From assembly GCF_000262465.1 (NCBI RefSeq), contig NZ_CM001489.1, positions 4,034,027 through 4,098,026 of the forward strand: DNA of 64,000 bases. The letters are read 5' to 3'. Position numbers and translations under genes: made by a program. The DNA is from Frankia sp. QA3 (lineage in GTDB: Bacteria > Actinomycetota > Actinomycetes > Frankiales > Frankiaceae). This document shows positions 36,727-45,934 of the stretch, in pieces. Position 1 is the stretch's first letter; each line of letters begins with the position of its first letter. The notes beneath the pieces are model-generated. The model did not search any database. It saw nothing but the letters and a program-made list of their open reading frames with translations, and was not told the origin of the DNA.

Positions 36727-37731
36727 TCAGACCTGGCGGACGGCGCGGATGGACTCCTTCAGCGAGCCCATCGTCGCCAGCACGGCCGAGGTCTCATAGC
36801 CGCAGTGCGCCATGCAGTTCGCGCACCGCGGGTCCTTACCGCGACCGTAGGAGTCCCAGTCGGTGGTCTCGACGAGCTCCTTGTAGGAGGAGACGTACCC
36901 GTCGCTCATCAGGTAGCAGGGCTTCTGCCAGCCGAACAGCGAGTAGCTCGGGATGCCCCAGGCGGTGCAGTCGAGCTCCTTCTTCCCCTCGAGGAAGTCC
37001 AGGAAGATCGGCGAGTGGTTGAGCCGGAACTTCTTGCGCCGGCCCTCCGCGAAGACCTTCCCGAACATCTCGCGGGTCTCCTGGACGGCGAGGAAGTGCT
37101 CCTGGTCCGGAGCCTTCTCGTAGGCGTAGCCAGGCGAGAGCTGGATCTGGTCGACCTTGAGATCGTCGTTGAGGAAGGTCAGGATGTCGATGACGTCCTG
37201 CGGGCTGTCGTTGTTGAAGAACGTGGAGTTGGTGCCGACCCGGAAGCCGGCAGCCTTCGCCGCGTGGAAGGCCCGGACGCACTCGTCGAACGTCCCCTCC
37301 TTCTCCACCACCGAGTCGTGCCGCTCGCGCAGCCCGTCGATGTGCAGGACGAAGGTGAAGTAGGGCGACGGCGTGAAGTTCTTGAGCTTCTTCTGCAGCA
37401 GCAGACCGTTCGTGCACAGGATCACGAACTTCTTGCGCTTGACCAGCTCGTTCACGATCTCGTGAATCTGCGGGTGCATGAGCGGCTCACCGCCCGCGAT
37501 CGCAACGACCGGAGCGCCGCACTCCTTGACCGCGGCGAGCGCGTCCTCGGGGCTCATCCGCTGCTTCAGGACAGACGCCGGATGCTGGATCTTCCCACAG
37601 CCCGTGCAGGACAGGTTGCAGGCAAACAGTGGCTCCAGCTCCAGCACGAGCGGGAAGTGCTTGCGGCGCCGCAGTTTCTGCTTCGCCAGGTAGGTACCGA
37701 TACGGAGCTGGTACCGCCACTCGACCGCCAC
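36727..37731 (-). CDS. hpnH: Adenosyl-hopene transferase HpnH (radical SAM)
   Basis: A 334-residue radical SAM protein of standard HpnH length. The cluster motif is Cys38, Cys42, Cys45 in FACNLSCTGCGKIQHP; AIAGGEPLMHPQIHEI binds SAM; the C-terminal Cys-rich RCANCMAHCGYE is also typical. It adds the 5'-deoxyadenosyl radical to diploptene to make adenosylhopane, the first step of side-chain extension. HpnG, which removes the adenine in the next step, is encoded 1 kb away as part of a fusion. The start at 37731 is preceded by a GAGG-containing site. Confidence 0.96.
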   Translation of the reverse strand: MAVEWRYQLRIGTYLAKQKLRRRKHFPLVLELEPLFACNLSCTGCGKIQHPASVLKQRMSPEDALAAVKECGAPVVAIAGGEPLMHPQIHEIVNELVKRKKFVILCTNGLLLQKKLKNFTPSPYFTFVLHIDGLRERHDSVVEKEGTFDECVRAFHAAKAAGFRVGTNSTFFNNDSPQDVIDILTFLNDDLKVDQIQLSPGYAYEKAPDQEHFLAVQETREMFGKVFAEGRRKKFRLNHSPIFLDFLEGKKELDCTAWGIPSYSLFGWQKPCYLMSDGYVSSYKELVETTDWDSYGRGKDPRCANCMAHCGYETSAVLATMGSLKESIRAVRQV

Positions 37732-38107
37732 GGCGTAGCTCCCCTCTCCTCAGGTCGCCGGTGGGATGACCGATGATCTCTGCACTGACCATACAGCCTG
37801 TACGTACAGCCTGCATGTGGATCGAGCGATGAACTGTCGCACAGCAGTGTCCGGTGGACGACCCGATCGTCTGAGCAACCGGTCGCGGACCGTATCCGGC
37901 CAGGTCAGGGCAATATTCGACGGCCGAATGACGCTGATTGCGGCATCTGCCGGCCTCGCATCGTCAACCTTCGACGGAGCGTCGGAGGTGTCAGGACGAA
38001 GTCCAGCCCGCCCGAAGGTGCCGCCACGCGGACGGCGGGGCGCCGGCGACGACACCCACCGTCACTCAGCGTTACACACCTCGGGGTTGCCGGCGACCGG
38101 AGCGGTC
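37732..38107. other. Control region upstream of hpnH (376 bp)
   Basis: No gene. It lies between the hpnH start and the thioesterase stop, both minus strand, and contains the repeat/palindrome at 37792-37813. Confidence 0.45.
37792..37813. promoter_or_regulatory. Candidate hpnH operator
   Basis: TACAGCCTG occurs at 37792-37800 and again at 37805-37813, separated by TACG; the junction also makes the perfect palindrome TGTACGTACA (37799-37808). It is about 60 bp upstream of the hpnH start, a good position for a repressor site. Confidence 0.5.
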
Positions 38108-38656
38108 TCAGGCGAGGATCAGGCAGCTGCTGCTGGCCGTGGCGACGACCTTGCCGTCGTCGTCGCGGACGTCCCCCTCCGCGAAGGCAATCCGGCGCCC
38201 CGGCCTGGTGATCCAGCCATGCGCGGTCAGCCGGTTCGGCCGACCCTCGACGACGCGCACCGGCCGCAGGTAGTTCACCTTGATCTCGACGGAGGTGTAG
38301 GCGACGCCGGCGTCGAGCGTGCTGTGCACCGCGCAGGCGGCCGCGGTGTCGAGGATCGTGCAGAGCAGGCCGCCGTGGACGAGACCGATCGGGTTGTACG
38401 CCGACTCGTCCGGCTGGCAGGTGAACACCACGTCGCCGCGCGAGACCTCGACCGGCCGGAAGTCGAACAGCCGGGAGATGGGCGGCGCCGGGATGCGGCC
38501 GTCGCGCATCGCGGTCAGGAACTCCAGGCCGCTCAGGGTGGCCGCGGCCGACGCGACCCGGATCGGGTCGTGCCAGGTGACGGACTTGCTGCGGGGCTCG
38601 CCCCAGAGCGCGGGGTCAGGCTCCGGAACGCTGGGTGCGGATTCGGTCATGGTCAT
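38108..38656 (-). CDS. PaaI-type hotdog thioesterase
   Basis: A 182-residue single-hotdog protein. NPIGLVHGGLLCTILDTAAA is the PaaI/4HBT signature with the His-Gly-Gly turn, and YTSVEIKVNYLRPV the following strand. The family hydrolyses acyl-CoA thioesters. Two in-frame starts exist (38656 and 38650); I list the longer. It lies between hpnH and the HpnG-IspH fusion on the same strand, but the gap to the upstream gene (112 bp) means co-transcription is uncertain. Confidence 0.9.
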   Translation of the reverse strand: MTMTESAPSVPEPDPALWGEPRSKSVTWHDPIRVASAAATLSGLEFLTAMRDGRIPAPPISRLFDFRPVEVSRGDVVFTCQPDESAYNPIGLVHGGLLCTILDTAAACAVHSTLDAGVAYTSVEIKVNYLRPVRVVEGRPNRLTAHGWITRPGRRIAFAEGDVRDDDGKVVATASSSCLILA

Positions 38657-38750
38657 GGTCCGTAGCCTATGGACGGCTCGGCGGGGATCACGCACGGCGA
38701 TCCCCGCCGAGCGGTCGGGCAGCCGGCGGTCGCCGACCGCGAGCCGGGCT

Positions 38751-38770
38751 AGGACGGACTAGGACGGACT
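38751..38770. repeat. 10-bp tandem repeat at a gene end
   Basis: AGGACGGACT is repeated at 38751-38760 and 38761-38770, with a partial third copy. On the minus strand each unit contains TAG; the stop of the HpnG-IspH gene (38769-38771) lies in it. Confidence 0.8.
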
Positions 38771-40844
38771 AGGAACGTGCGTCCGGCCCGACCGGGGCGG
38801 ACGGCGGGTCCACCCGCGGGGCCGAGACCACCGAGGACCCGGAGACCACCGAGGACGCGGAGGCCACCACCGGCGAGGCTGCGCCGGCCGCGGTGGCGCC
38901 CGCCCGGCGCAGCTCCTTGGGCAGGTGGAAGGCGACCGTCTCGGTGCCGACGGAACGTGTCGTCACGTCCGTCGCGCCGAGGCCGGACAGCGCCGCGGTG
39001 AGTTCCTCGACCAGCGACGGCGGGGCCGAGGCGCCGGCCGAGATGCCGATCGTCTCCACCCCGTCCAGCCAGGACAGCTCCACGTCGCCGACGTTCTCGA
39101 CGAGGTGGGAGGCCACCCCGTCACGGCGGCTGACCTCCACCAGCCGCACCGAGTTGGCGCTGTTGGCCGACCCGACGACGAGGACGAGCTGGGCCTCCTG
39201 GGCGACCTTGCGCACGGCGTTCTGCCGGTTGGAGGTGGCGTAGCAGATGTCGGCGGACCCGGGGCCGACGATCGCCGGGAAGCGCTCCTTGAGCGCGTCG
39301 ACGACCTCCGCGGCCTCGTCCATCGCCAGCGTGGTCTGCATGAGGTACGTGACCCGCTCCGGGTCGGGGACGTCGAGGGAGTCGACCTCGTCGGGCGACT
39401 GCACCAGCCGGATGCGCCCGGGCGCCTCGCCCAGCGTGCCGTCGACCTCCTCGTGGCCGGAGTGGCCGATGAGCAGCACCGTGTCACCGCGGGAGGTGAA
39501 GCGGCGGGCCTCGGCGTGGACCTTCTCGACCAGCGGGCAGGTCGCGTCGATGACGGACAGCTTGCGCCCGTCGGCCTGGTTCCACACCGCCGGGGCCACC
39601 CCGTGCGCGGAGAACACCACGGTCGCGCCGGCGGGCACCTCGTCGAGCTCCTCGACGAAGATCGCCCCGCGGGCGGCGAGGTCGGCCACCACGTGGGAGT
39701 TGTGCACGATCTGCTTGCGGACGTAGACCGGCGCGCCGTGGATCTCCAGGGCACGCTCGACGACCTCGATGGCGCGCTCGACCCCGGCGCAGAAAGCCCG
39801 CGGCTCGGCGAGCAGCACCGTGCGCCGGCCCACCGCCGCCGCCCAGGCGCCGATCGGCAGGCCCAGCCGGCGCATCGTGCGCAGGCCCAGCACGCCGCGG
39901 CGGACCAGGTCGAGGCGGCCGAGCGGCTCGTCGGCGGTGTCGACGACGACCCGGACCGCGGCGAAGGGGACGTCCCCGACGCCCGCGGCGATCGGGGCAC
40001 TCTCCATGTCCACCGCGATGGCGCCGGTGGCGGCGAGCCGCGTGCGGTCGTCGCCGGTGGCGACCTTGGCCACGGTGACGATCGGGCCGACGTGCACGGT
40101 CAGGCCGAGCCGGCGCAGGTCACCGGCCAGCAGCGGGGCGGAGGCACAGCGGGCGGCGACGGAACCGTCGGCCGCCCGGACCTCGCTGGCGACGACGATG
40201 TCCCCGGGCTTGATCCCGGGGGCGAGGCCGCCGGACAGGCCCACGATGGCGACGGCGTCCGGGCGCGCCTGACGGACCACCCGGGCGGCTCGGCCCGCCT
40301 TGTCCGGACCCATCCCGGTGCGCACCATGACGGTGTCCGAGGGCAGGCCGGAGCGGCCGGCCGCCATCGCCTCGAAGCGCAGCGCCGTCGCGACCACGAG
40401 CCGGGCACGGCGCTGCGGCCGAGCCACGGGCGCGGCCGGCTCGGCGGGCCGCGGCGGGGCCTGCACGCCGCCAGCCGGCGACCCGGCGGCCAACACGGCG
40501 GCGCGGCCAGCCGGCGGCGCACCGGCCGCCGCCGTGACCTGCGGGGAGTCCGCCGCGGCGGGCGAACCCACCGCGGCCGGCCCGCCGGCTGCGGGCACCG
40601 TCACGGTCGCGACGCCCGCCGAGCCGCCGAGTGGCAGCGCCGGCGAAGCGGCGCCCGCGGCCACGGCCGCCGGCGCGCCCGGCCGGCGCGCCGCGGTGGA
40701 CGAGGGGACCGACGGCGACAGCGCGTCCTGAGCCGGGATCACGGCGGGTCCCCCCGCCGCGGCCGCCGGGGCCGTGCGGTCGGCGGGGGTCACGACAGCG
40801 TCGGGGTTGTTCCCGTCGCCGCCCGGGGATGCGGAGGTGCTCAT
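38769..40844 (-). CDS. HpnG-IspH fusion (hopanoid nucleosidase plus HMBPP reductase)
   Basis: A 691-residue fusion. Residues 1-145 are Ala/Pro/Gly-rich and probably disordered. Residues about 147-340 are HpnG-like: RLVVATALRFEA, GLSGGLAPGIKPGDIVVAS and AVDMESAPIA of the purine nucleosidase/phosphorylase fold, which removes adenine from adenosylhopane. Residues about 341-655 are full IspH, with cluster ligands Cys352 (AFCAGVERA), Cys436 (DATCPLVEK) and Cys534 (CYATSNRQ), and SAHGV; IspH makes IPP/DMAPP, the last step of the MEP pathway. A 35-residue Ser/Val tail ends it. No stop separates the domains. The start at 40844 overlaps the cyclase stop. Confidence 0.93.
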   Translation of the reverse strand: MSTSASPGGDGNNPDAVVTPADRTAPAAAAGGPAVIPAQDALSPSVPSSTAARRPGAPAAVAAGAASPALPLGGSAGVATVTVPAAGGPAAVGSPAAADSPQVTAAAGAPPAGRAAVLAAGSPAGGVQAPPRPAEPAAPVARPQRRARLVVATALRFEAMAAGRSGLPSDTVMVRTGMGPDKAGRAARVVRQARPDAVAIVGLSGGLAPGIKPGDIVVASEVRAADGSVAARCASAPLLAGDLRRLGLTVHVGPIVTVAKVATGDDRTRLAATGAIAVDMESAPIAAGVGDVPFAAVRVVVDTADEPLGRLDLVRRGVLGLRTMRRLGLPIGAWAAAVGRRTVLLAEPRAFCAGVERAIEVVERALEIHGAPVYVRKQIVHNSHVVADLAARGAIFVEELDEVPAGATVVFSAHGVAPAVWNQADGRKLSVIDATCPLVEKVHAEARRFTSRGDTVLLIGHSGHEEVDGTLGEAPGRIRLVQSPDEVDSLDVPDPERVTYLMQTTLAMDEAAEVVDALKERFPAIVGPGSADICYATSNRQNAVRKVAQEAQLVLVVGSANSANSVRLVEVSRRDGVASHLVENVGDVELSWLDGVETIGISAGASAPPSLVEELTAALSGLGATDVTTRSVGTETVAFHLPKELRRAGATAAGAASPVVASASSVVSGSSVVSAPRVDPPSAPVGPDARS

Positions 40845-42955
40845 GGTGTGGCCACCCCGGAGAGGCTCACGTACCGGCCGAGCGCGGTCAGCGGGAAGAC
40901 CAGCCGGTACAGGTGGTAGTTCAGGGAGAAGTCGCCGGGGAAACCGGTGCCGGTGAAGTAGGGCTCGTCCCAGGTGCCGTCCGGCCGCTGGGTCTCGCAC
41001 AACCACCGCACCCCCCGCTTCACGGCCAGGCTGTGCGGGTCCACGGCCAGCAGCGCGAGCAGCGCCCACGCCGTCTGCGACGCGGTGAGCTCGCCACGGC
41101 CGATCCAGGCCGGGTCGGTGTAGGAGCGCAGGTCCTCGCCCCAGCCACCCTCGGGCGACTGGTGCTCGAGCAGCCACCGCACCGCGGCGGTGATCGCCGG
41201 GTGGTCGGTGGGCACCCCGGCGCCGATCAGCGCCGGCACGACCGCCCCGGTGCCATAGAGGTGGTTGACGCCCCACCGGCCGAACCAGGAGCCGCCCGGC
41301 TCCTGGTTGTCCAGCAGCCACTGCACCGCCCGCTGGGTGATCGGGTGGTCGGAGCGGCCGAGATCGGCCAGCATCTCCACGATGTGCGCGGTGACGTCCG
41401 CCGACGGCGGGTCGACCACCTCGCCGAAGTCGCAGAACGGGATCTTCGTGGTGAGCATCCGGACGTTGTCGGCGTCGAAGGCGCCCCAGGCGCCGTTCGA
41501 CGAACGCATCCCGACGCTCCAGTCGACCCCGCGGGCCGCCGCCGCGCGCATCGCCGCGGCCAGCCGCGGGTCCGCGTCCTCGACGGTGTTCACCGCGGGG
41601 GCGTCGGCGTGGCCCTGGCGGGCCGACGGCGGGGCGACGTGCCCCGCGCCGAGCAGCCGCCGCAGCGCCAGCACCACCTCGGCGGTGTCGTCGACGTCCG
41701 GGTAGAAGTCGTTGTCGAACTCGAACGCCCAGCCGCCGGGGGCGAGCTCCGGGCGGCGCACCGCCCAGTCACCGGCGACCCGGACCTCCTCGTCGACCAG
41801 CCACCGGCCGGCCTTCACCATCGCCGGATGGTCGCCGGGGACGCCGGCGTCCGCCAGCGCGACGACCGCGAGCGCGGTGTCCCAGACCGGCGACTGGCAG
41901 GCCTCGATCTGGCGGATCGGGCCCTCGGGGGTGTCCCGGCGGATCACGTACCGCTCCATCCCGCGGAACGCGGTGGCGATCACCGGGTGGTTCAGCGGGT
42001 ACCCCATCAGGTGCAGCGCCATGACGGAGTAGACCCAGGGTGGCTGGATGCCGCCCCAGCACCCGTCGGCCTCCTGCCGGGCGACGACCCATTCGGTGGC
42101 CCGCCGCAGCGCCAGGGTGCGCAGGAGCTTGATCGGACGGCGCTCGTAGCGGTGCAGCAGCTTGTCGAGCCGCTCGAAGGCACCCTCCCAGCTGCGCAGC
42201 GGGGCCGGCTTGCGCCCGGCCGCGGGCACCTTGAGCTCGTCGATGTCGAAACCGAGGTCCCGCGACGGCCGCAGCGAGCCGACGATCGTCAGCGCGACGA
42301 TCGTCTGGCGCGCCCAGCAGGCGAAGTCGTAGACGTTCAGCGGCACCCAGGACGGCAGGAAGATCAGCTCCGGCGGGATGACCGGCACGTCGTCCCACGA
42401 CCACTGGCCGAGCGCCGCCAGCCAGATCCGGGTGAACACCCGGGAGGCCGCGACTCCGCCCTGGGCACGCACGAGCTCCGCGGCCCGCGCCATGTGCGGG
42501 GCGTCGACCGCGTCGCCGGCGAGGCGCAGCGCGATGTACGCCTCGATGGTGGTGGACAGGTCGGCCGGGCCGCCGTAGAAAGTGGGCCAGCCGCCGTCCG
42601 CGAGCTGCTGGGAACGGATCCAGCGGGCGGTCTGCTCGGTCTCGTCGTCGCCGCGGATGCCGAGGAACTGCTTCATGAACAGGTCCTCGGCGTCCATCGT
42701 GACGTTCGTCTCGAGGTCGCCCTTCCACCAGCCCTCATCCGACTGCAGCGCGAGGAGATGGTCCCGCGCGCGCGCCGCGGCGACGCCCGCGCCGATCGGG
42801 CCGGCTGCCTGCGGCTTGCCGGCACCGGTGGGCAGCGGCGGTGAGGACCGGGAGATCCCGTAGGCGTCGGCCGTGGCGGGCACCGGGATGGTGGGCCGCT
42901 GCAGGCTCTTCTCGGCAGTCGGAGCAGCCGGGGACGGGTCCGAGGTCAGGCTCAT
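40841..42955 (-). CDS. shc: Squalene-hopene cyclase
   Basis: A 704-residue triterpene cyclase of the alpha/alpha-barrel type. The catalytic acid motif DVDDTAEV lies near residue 418, and several QW repeats are visible (for example GGSWFGRWGVNHLYGT, GGWGEDLRSY). It folds squalene to hopene/hopanol at the membrane. The first 45 residues are a variable leader. Its stop overlaps the HpnG-IspH start; upstream, 208 bp separate it from the polyprenyl synthase gene, so it may also have a separate promoter. Confidence 0.97.
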   Translation of the reverse strand: MSLTSDPSPAAPTAEKSLQRPTIPVPATADAYGISRSSPPLPTGAGKPQAAGPIGAGVAAARARDHLLALQSDEGWWKGDLETNVTMDAEDLFMKQFLGIRGDDETEQTARWIRSQQLADGGWPTFYGGPADLSTTIEAYIALRLAGDAVDAPHMARAAELVRAQGGVAASRVFTRIWLAALGQWSWDDVPVIPPELIFLPSWVPLNVYDFACWARQTIVALTIVGSLRPSRDLGFDIDELKVPAAGRKPAPLRSWEGAFERLDKLLHRYERRPIKLLRTLALRRATEWVVARQEADGCWGGIQPPWVYSVMALHLMGYPLNHPVIATAFRGMERYVIRRDTPEGPIRQIEACQSPVWDTALAVVALADAGVPGDHPAMVKAGRWLVDEEVRVAGDWAVRRPELAPGGWAFEFDNDFYPDVDDTAEVVLALRRLLGAGHVAPPSARQGHADAPAVNTVEDADPRLAAAMRAAAARGVDWSVGMRSSNGAWGAFDADNVRMLTTKIPFCDFGEVVDPPSADVTAHIVEMLADLGRSDHPITQRAVQWLLDNQEPGGSWFGRWGVNHLYGTGAVVPALIGAGVPTDHPAITAAVRWLLEHQSPEGGWGEDLRSYTDPAWIGRGELTASQTAWALLALLAVDPHSLAVKRGVRWLCETQRPDGTWDEPYFTGTGFPGDFSLNYHLYRLVFPLTALGRYVSLSGVATP

Positions 42956-43163
42956 CGACGACTCCCCTCGTCGTACGTGCGATGGTCAAGCGGGCGATCA
43001 CCAGGCTGATCGCCGGTCTGTCCGGCGTTGCGGCGGCCCGGTGGGGCCGCCCGCCGGTCGAGCCGTGGCGGGGCGCCGCCCGGCCTCCCGGCATCACCCC
43101 GGCCTGGTACGGGGCGGCGGGTGGACCAGGCGGCATGGGCGCCTGTGCTCACCTGCGGCCTCC

Positions 43164-44180
43164 TCAGCGATCGCGCTCGGTCACGAAGCGGGCGAGGGCG
43201 AGCAGCTCCGCCTCGACCGCGGCCGGCATCGACAGCGAGCGCAGCACGTTCTCGCACGCCTTGAGCTGCCGGTCGGCCTCGGCGGTGGTCCAGTCCCGCC
43301 CGCCCGCCTGTTCGATCAGTTCGGCGATGTGCGCGAGTTCCGCCTCGCTCGACTCCCCGGTGCCGATGAGGAAGGCGCGCAGCTCCTCGGCGGCGCTGCC
43401 GCCGGCCTCCAGCGCGACCACCACCGGCACGGACTTCTTGCGGGAACGCAGGTCCGACAGCACCGGCTTGCCGGTGACCGACGGGTCCCCCCAGATGCCG
43501 AGCAGGTCGTCGATGAGCTGGAAGGCCGTGCCGAGGCGGGAGCCGTACTCGGCGAGCGCGTCGACCACCTCGTCACCGGCGCCCGCGAGCACGGCGCCCA
43601 GCGACGCCGAGCAGGCCAGCAGCGCGCCGGTCTTGCCGTCCTCCATCCGCAGCGTGTCGGCCACGGTGACGTCGGAGCGGCTTTCGAACATCAGGTCCTC
43701 GGCCTGGCCGCGGACCAGGTCCTGGACGCCGGCGCCGAGGATCAGCGCCGCGCGTCGGGCGGCCTCCCCCTCGACCTCCAGCAGGACCTGGGTGGCGAGC
43801 CCCAGCAGGGCGTCGCCCGCCAGGATCGCGCCGTCGGCGCCGAAGACCGTCCAGGCCGTGGGCCGGTGGCGGCGTTCGGTGTCGCCGTCCATCAGGTCGT
43901 CGTGCAGCAGCGAGAAGTCGTGCACGAGCTCGACGGCGACCGCGGCCGGCAGGCCGACCTCCGCCGGCGCACCGGCCGCCTCGGCGGACAGCAGCGCCAA
44001 CGCTGGGCGGACGAGCTTGCCGCCGCCACCGGGCAGCGGCTCGCCGGCGGCGTCCACCCAGCCGCGGTGGTAGGCGACGACGTGGCGAAGGCGCGGGTGC
44101 AGGCGGTCCACCACGGCGCGCAGCGCCGGCACGGTGAGGGTCCGTCCCCGCTCGATCGCATCCGGAACCGTCATGGTCAT
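43164..44180 (-). CDS. Polyprenyl (farnesyl-type) diphosphate synthase
   Basis: A 338-residue trans-prenyltransferase. First Asp-rich motif DDLMDGD in LLHDDLMDGDTERRHRPTA and second DDLLGIWGD in AFQLIDDLLGIWGD, with GGGGKLVRPALALLS near the N-terminus. It condenses IPP with allylic diphosphates; among hpnCDE and the cyclase, its product should be the farnesyl diphosphate used for squalene. It overlaps the hpnE stop by four bases. Chain length cannot be proved from the sequence alone. Confidence 0.93.
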   Translation of the reverse strand: MTMTVPDAIERGRTLTVPALRAVVDRLHPRLRHVVAYHRGWVDAAGEPLPGGGGKLVRPALALLSAEAAGAPAEVGLPAAVAVELVHDFSLLHDDLMDGDTERRHRPTAWTVFGADGAILAGDALLGLATQVLLEVEGEAARRAALILGAGVQDLVRGQAEDLMFESRSDVTVADTLRMEDGKTGALLACSASLGAVLAGAGDEVVDALAEYGSRLGTAFQLIDDLLGIWGDPSVTGKPVLSDLRSRKKSVPVVVALEAGGSAAEELRAFLIGTGESSEAELAHIAELIEQAGGRDWTTAEADRQLKACENVLRSLSMPAAVEAELLALARFVTERDR

Positions 44181-45934
44181 ACCGGGAATCCCCCTGTGGA
44201 TGAGTGCCCTGGCTGGCCGGTGGGCACCGGCCGGGTGACCGCCTTGGTCGCGGCGGTCACCGCGTTCTCCCCCCGTGGATCCGGAGAATCCGACGAACCC
44301 GATGCATTCGGTGCAACCGCTGGATCCAGCAAAAGCGATGGGTCTGATGAGTGTGTGGCGTGCGTGGACGGCGCCTCGTCGGCGCCCTGCCGCGGGAGGA
44401 CCCGTGCTGGTGCCGGTGCTGGCCCGGCGGCCCCCCGGTCTCCCCCGGCGGACCCGGCCAACCCGTTGACGACGACCCCCATACCGGCCAGGCTCTCACG
44501 GGTTGCAGCGAGTCCGCTACGCACAGCAGATTCCATGGTCGCCGGCCACCCGGTGTCGGTCCACGTGCCGGCCAGGGCAAAGCCGGGCAGTCCGGTCGAC
44601 GTACCCGGGCGCAACGCGAGCGAACCGGGCGCCTGCCGGAAGGTGGCCGTGCGCTCCCGGGTCACGAAGACCTCCAGCGGCGCGGCCGCGCGGGCGGCCG
44701 GGAACAGCCGGGCCATCTCGTCGACGAACAGCGTGCGCAGCTCGTTCGCCGACCGGTCGATCCACGGCTCGGCCGCCGACTGGGACAGCGCCAGGTACTG
44801 GGCACCGGGCGGCCCGGAGGCGGCGAGGCCGGAGGAGATGGTGCGGTCGAAGATCCACTGGATCGGTGAGTCGACGACGGCCAGGAACGGCCCCTCGATC
44901 ACCTGCCGCGGATAGATCATATGCACGTTGATGATCGGCGAGTCGCCGAGCTCGCGCAGCCGCGCGGGATCCGGGCCGGCACCGACCGGCAGCAGGGCCG
45001 CCGCCGCCGGGGGCGGCACCGCGAGCACCACGGCGTCGGCGCGCAGCACGCCCGCGGAGTCGGTGCCGGGCACCGCCTCGCCGCGGCTGGTGCCGCCCGC
45101 GGTGACGGCCAGCTCCCAGCCGCCGGCCGCGGCGGTGATGGTGCGGACCTTGGCCCCGAGGTGCACGTCGGCGCCGGCCGCGCCCAGGGCGGCCATCGCC
45201 GCGTCGCCGTGCAGCCGGGCCAGGGGGACCTCCGCCCAGCCGAGGTCGCCGGCGTCGGCGCCGTCGAGCAGGCCCGTGCGCACGACCTTCGCCGCCAGGC
45301 CCAGCGAGGCCTCGGCGGCCGGCGCGTTCAGCGTCGCCACGGTCAGCAGCTCCCACAGCGCCTTCGTCGCCGCCGGGCCCTGGCCGTGGCTGGTCAGCCA
45401 CGCGCCGAACGACCGCTCGTCCACCGCCGCGGAGCGCTGGTCGAGGCGGCCGAGCTGGAAGGCCGCGAGCCCGGCGCGCAGCCGCTCGGCGAACGGCAGC
45501 GCCCGGTAGCCCAGCAGCGCCGGGGCCAGGTGCAGCGGCGCGGGCAGGCGGACGCTGGTGCGCCGCAGCCGGGTCCGGGTGAGCGAGTCACCGAGGAGCA
45601 CCGGGACGTCCAGGCGGGGCTGCAGGGTGGTGAGGTGCTCCACCCCGAGGCGGGCCAGCAGCCCGCGGTAGGCGGTGCAGCAGCGCATGAACACGTGCTG
45701 ACCGGTGTCGATCCACAGGTCCCCCCGGCGGAACGACGTCGTCTGGCCGCCCAGGCGCGGCCGGGCCTCCAGCAGCGTCACCCGCACGCCGCTGTCCACG
45801 GCGAGCAGCGCCGCGGCCATCCCGGCGAGGCCGCCACCGACGACGACCAGGTGCGGCCGGGAGTCGTCCCGGTCCGCCACCGTCGCGCCAGCCGGTCCGG
45901 GCACGCCGGCCACCCCGCTCGCCCCGGAGGTCAT
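44177..45934 (-). CDS. hpnE: Hydroxysqualene dehydroxylase HpnE
   Basis: A 585-residue FAD amine-oxidase/desaturase-type protein. LVVVGGGLAGMAAALLAVDS is the dinucleotide-binding motif, RRGDLWIDTGQHVFM and GFALAGTWTDTGWPATMES the other FAD contacts. HpnE reduces hydroxysqualene to squalene after HpnC and HpnD. The family length is about 450; the last 110 residues are a Ser/Pro/Ala-rich extra tail. It overlaps both hpnD and the polyprenyl synthase by four bases. Confidence 0.94.
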   Translation of the reverse strand: MTSGASGVAGVPGPAGATVADRDDSRPHLVVVGGGLAGMAAALLAVDSGVRVTLLEARPRLGGQTTSFRRGDLWIDTGQHVFMRCCTAYRGLLARLGVEHLTTLQPRLDVPVLLGDSLTRTRLRRTSVRLPAPLHLAPALLGYRALPFAERLRAGLAAFQLGRLDQRSAAVDERSFGAWLTSHGQGPAATKALWELLTVATLNAPAAEASLGLAAKVVRTGLLDGADAGDLGWAEVPLARLHGDAAMAALGAAGADVHLGAKVRTITAAAGGWELAVTAGGTSRGEAVPGTDSAGVLRADAVVLAVPPPAAAALLPVGAGPDPARLRELGDSPIINVHMIYPRQVIEGPFLAVVDSPIQWIFDRTISSGLAASGPPGAQYLALSQSAAEPWIDRSANELRTLFVDEMARLFPAARAAAPLEVFVTRERTATFRQAPGSLALRPGTSTGLPGFALAGTWTDTGWPATMESAVRSGLAATRESLAGMGVVVNGLAGSAGGDRGAAGPAPAPARVLPRQGADEAPSTHATHSSDPSLLLDPAVAPNASGSSDSPDPRGENAVTAATKAVTRPVPTGQPGHSSTGGFPV

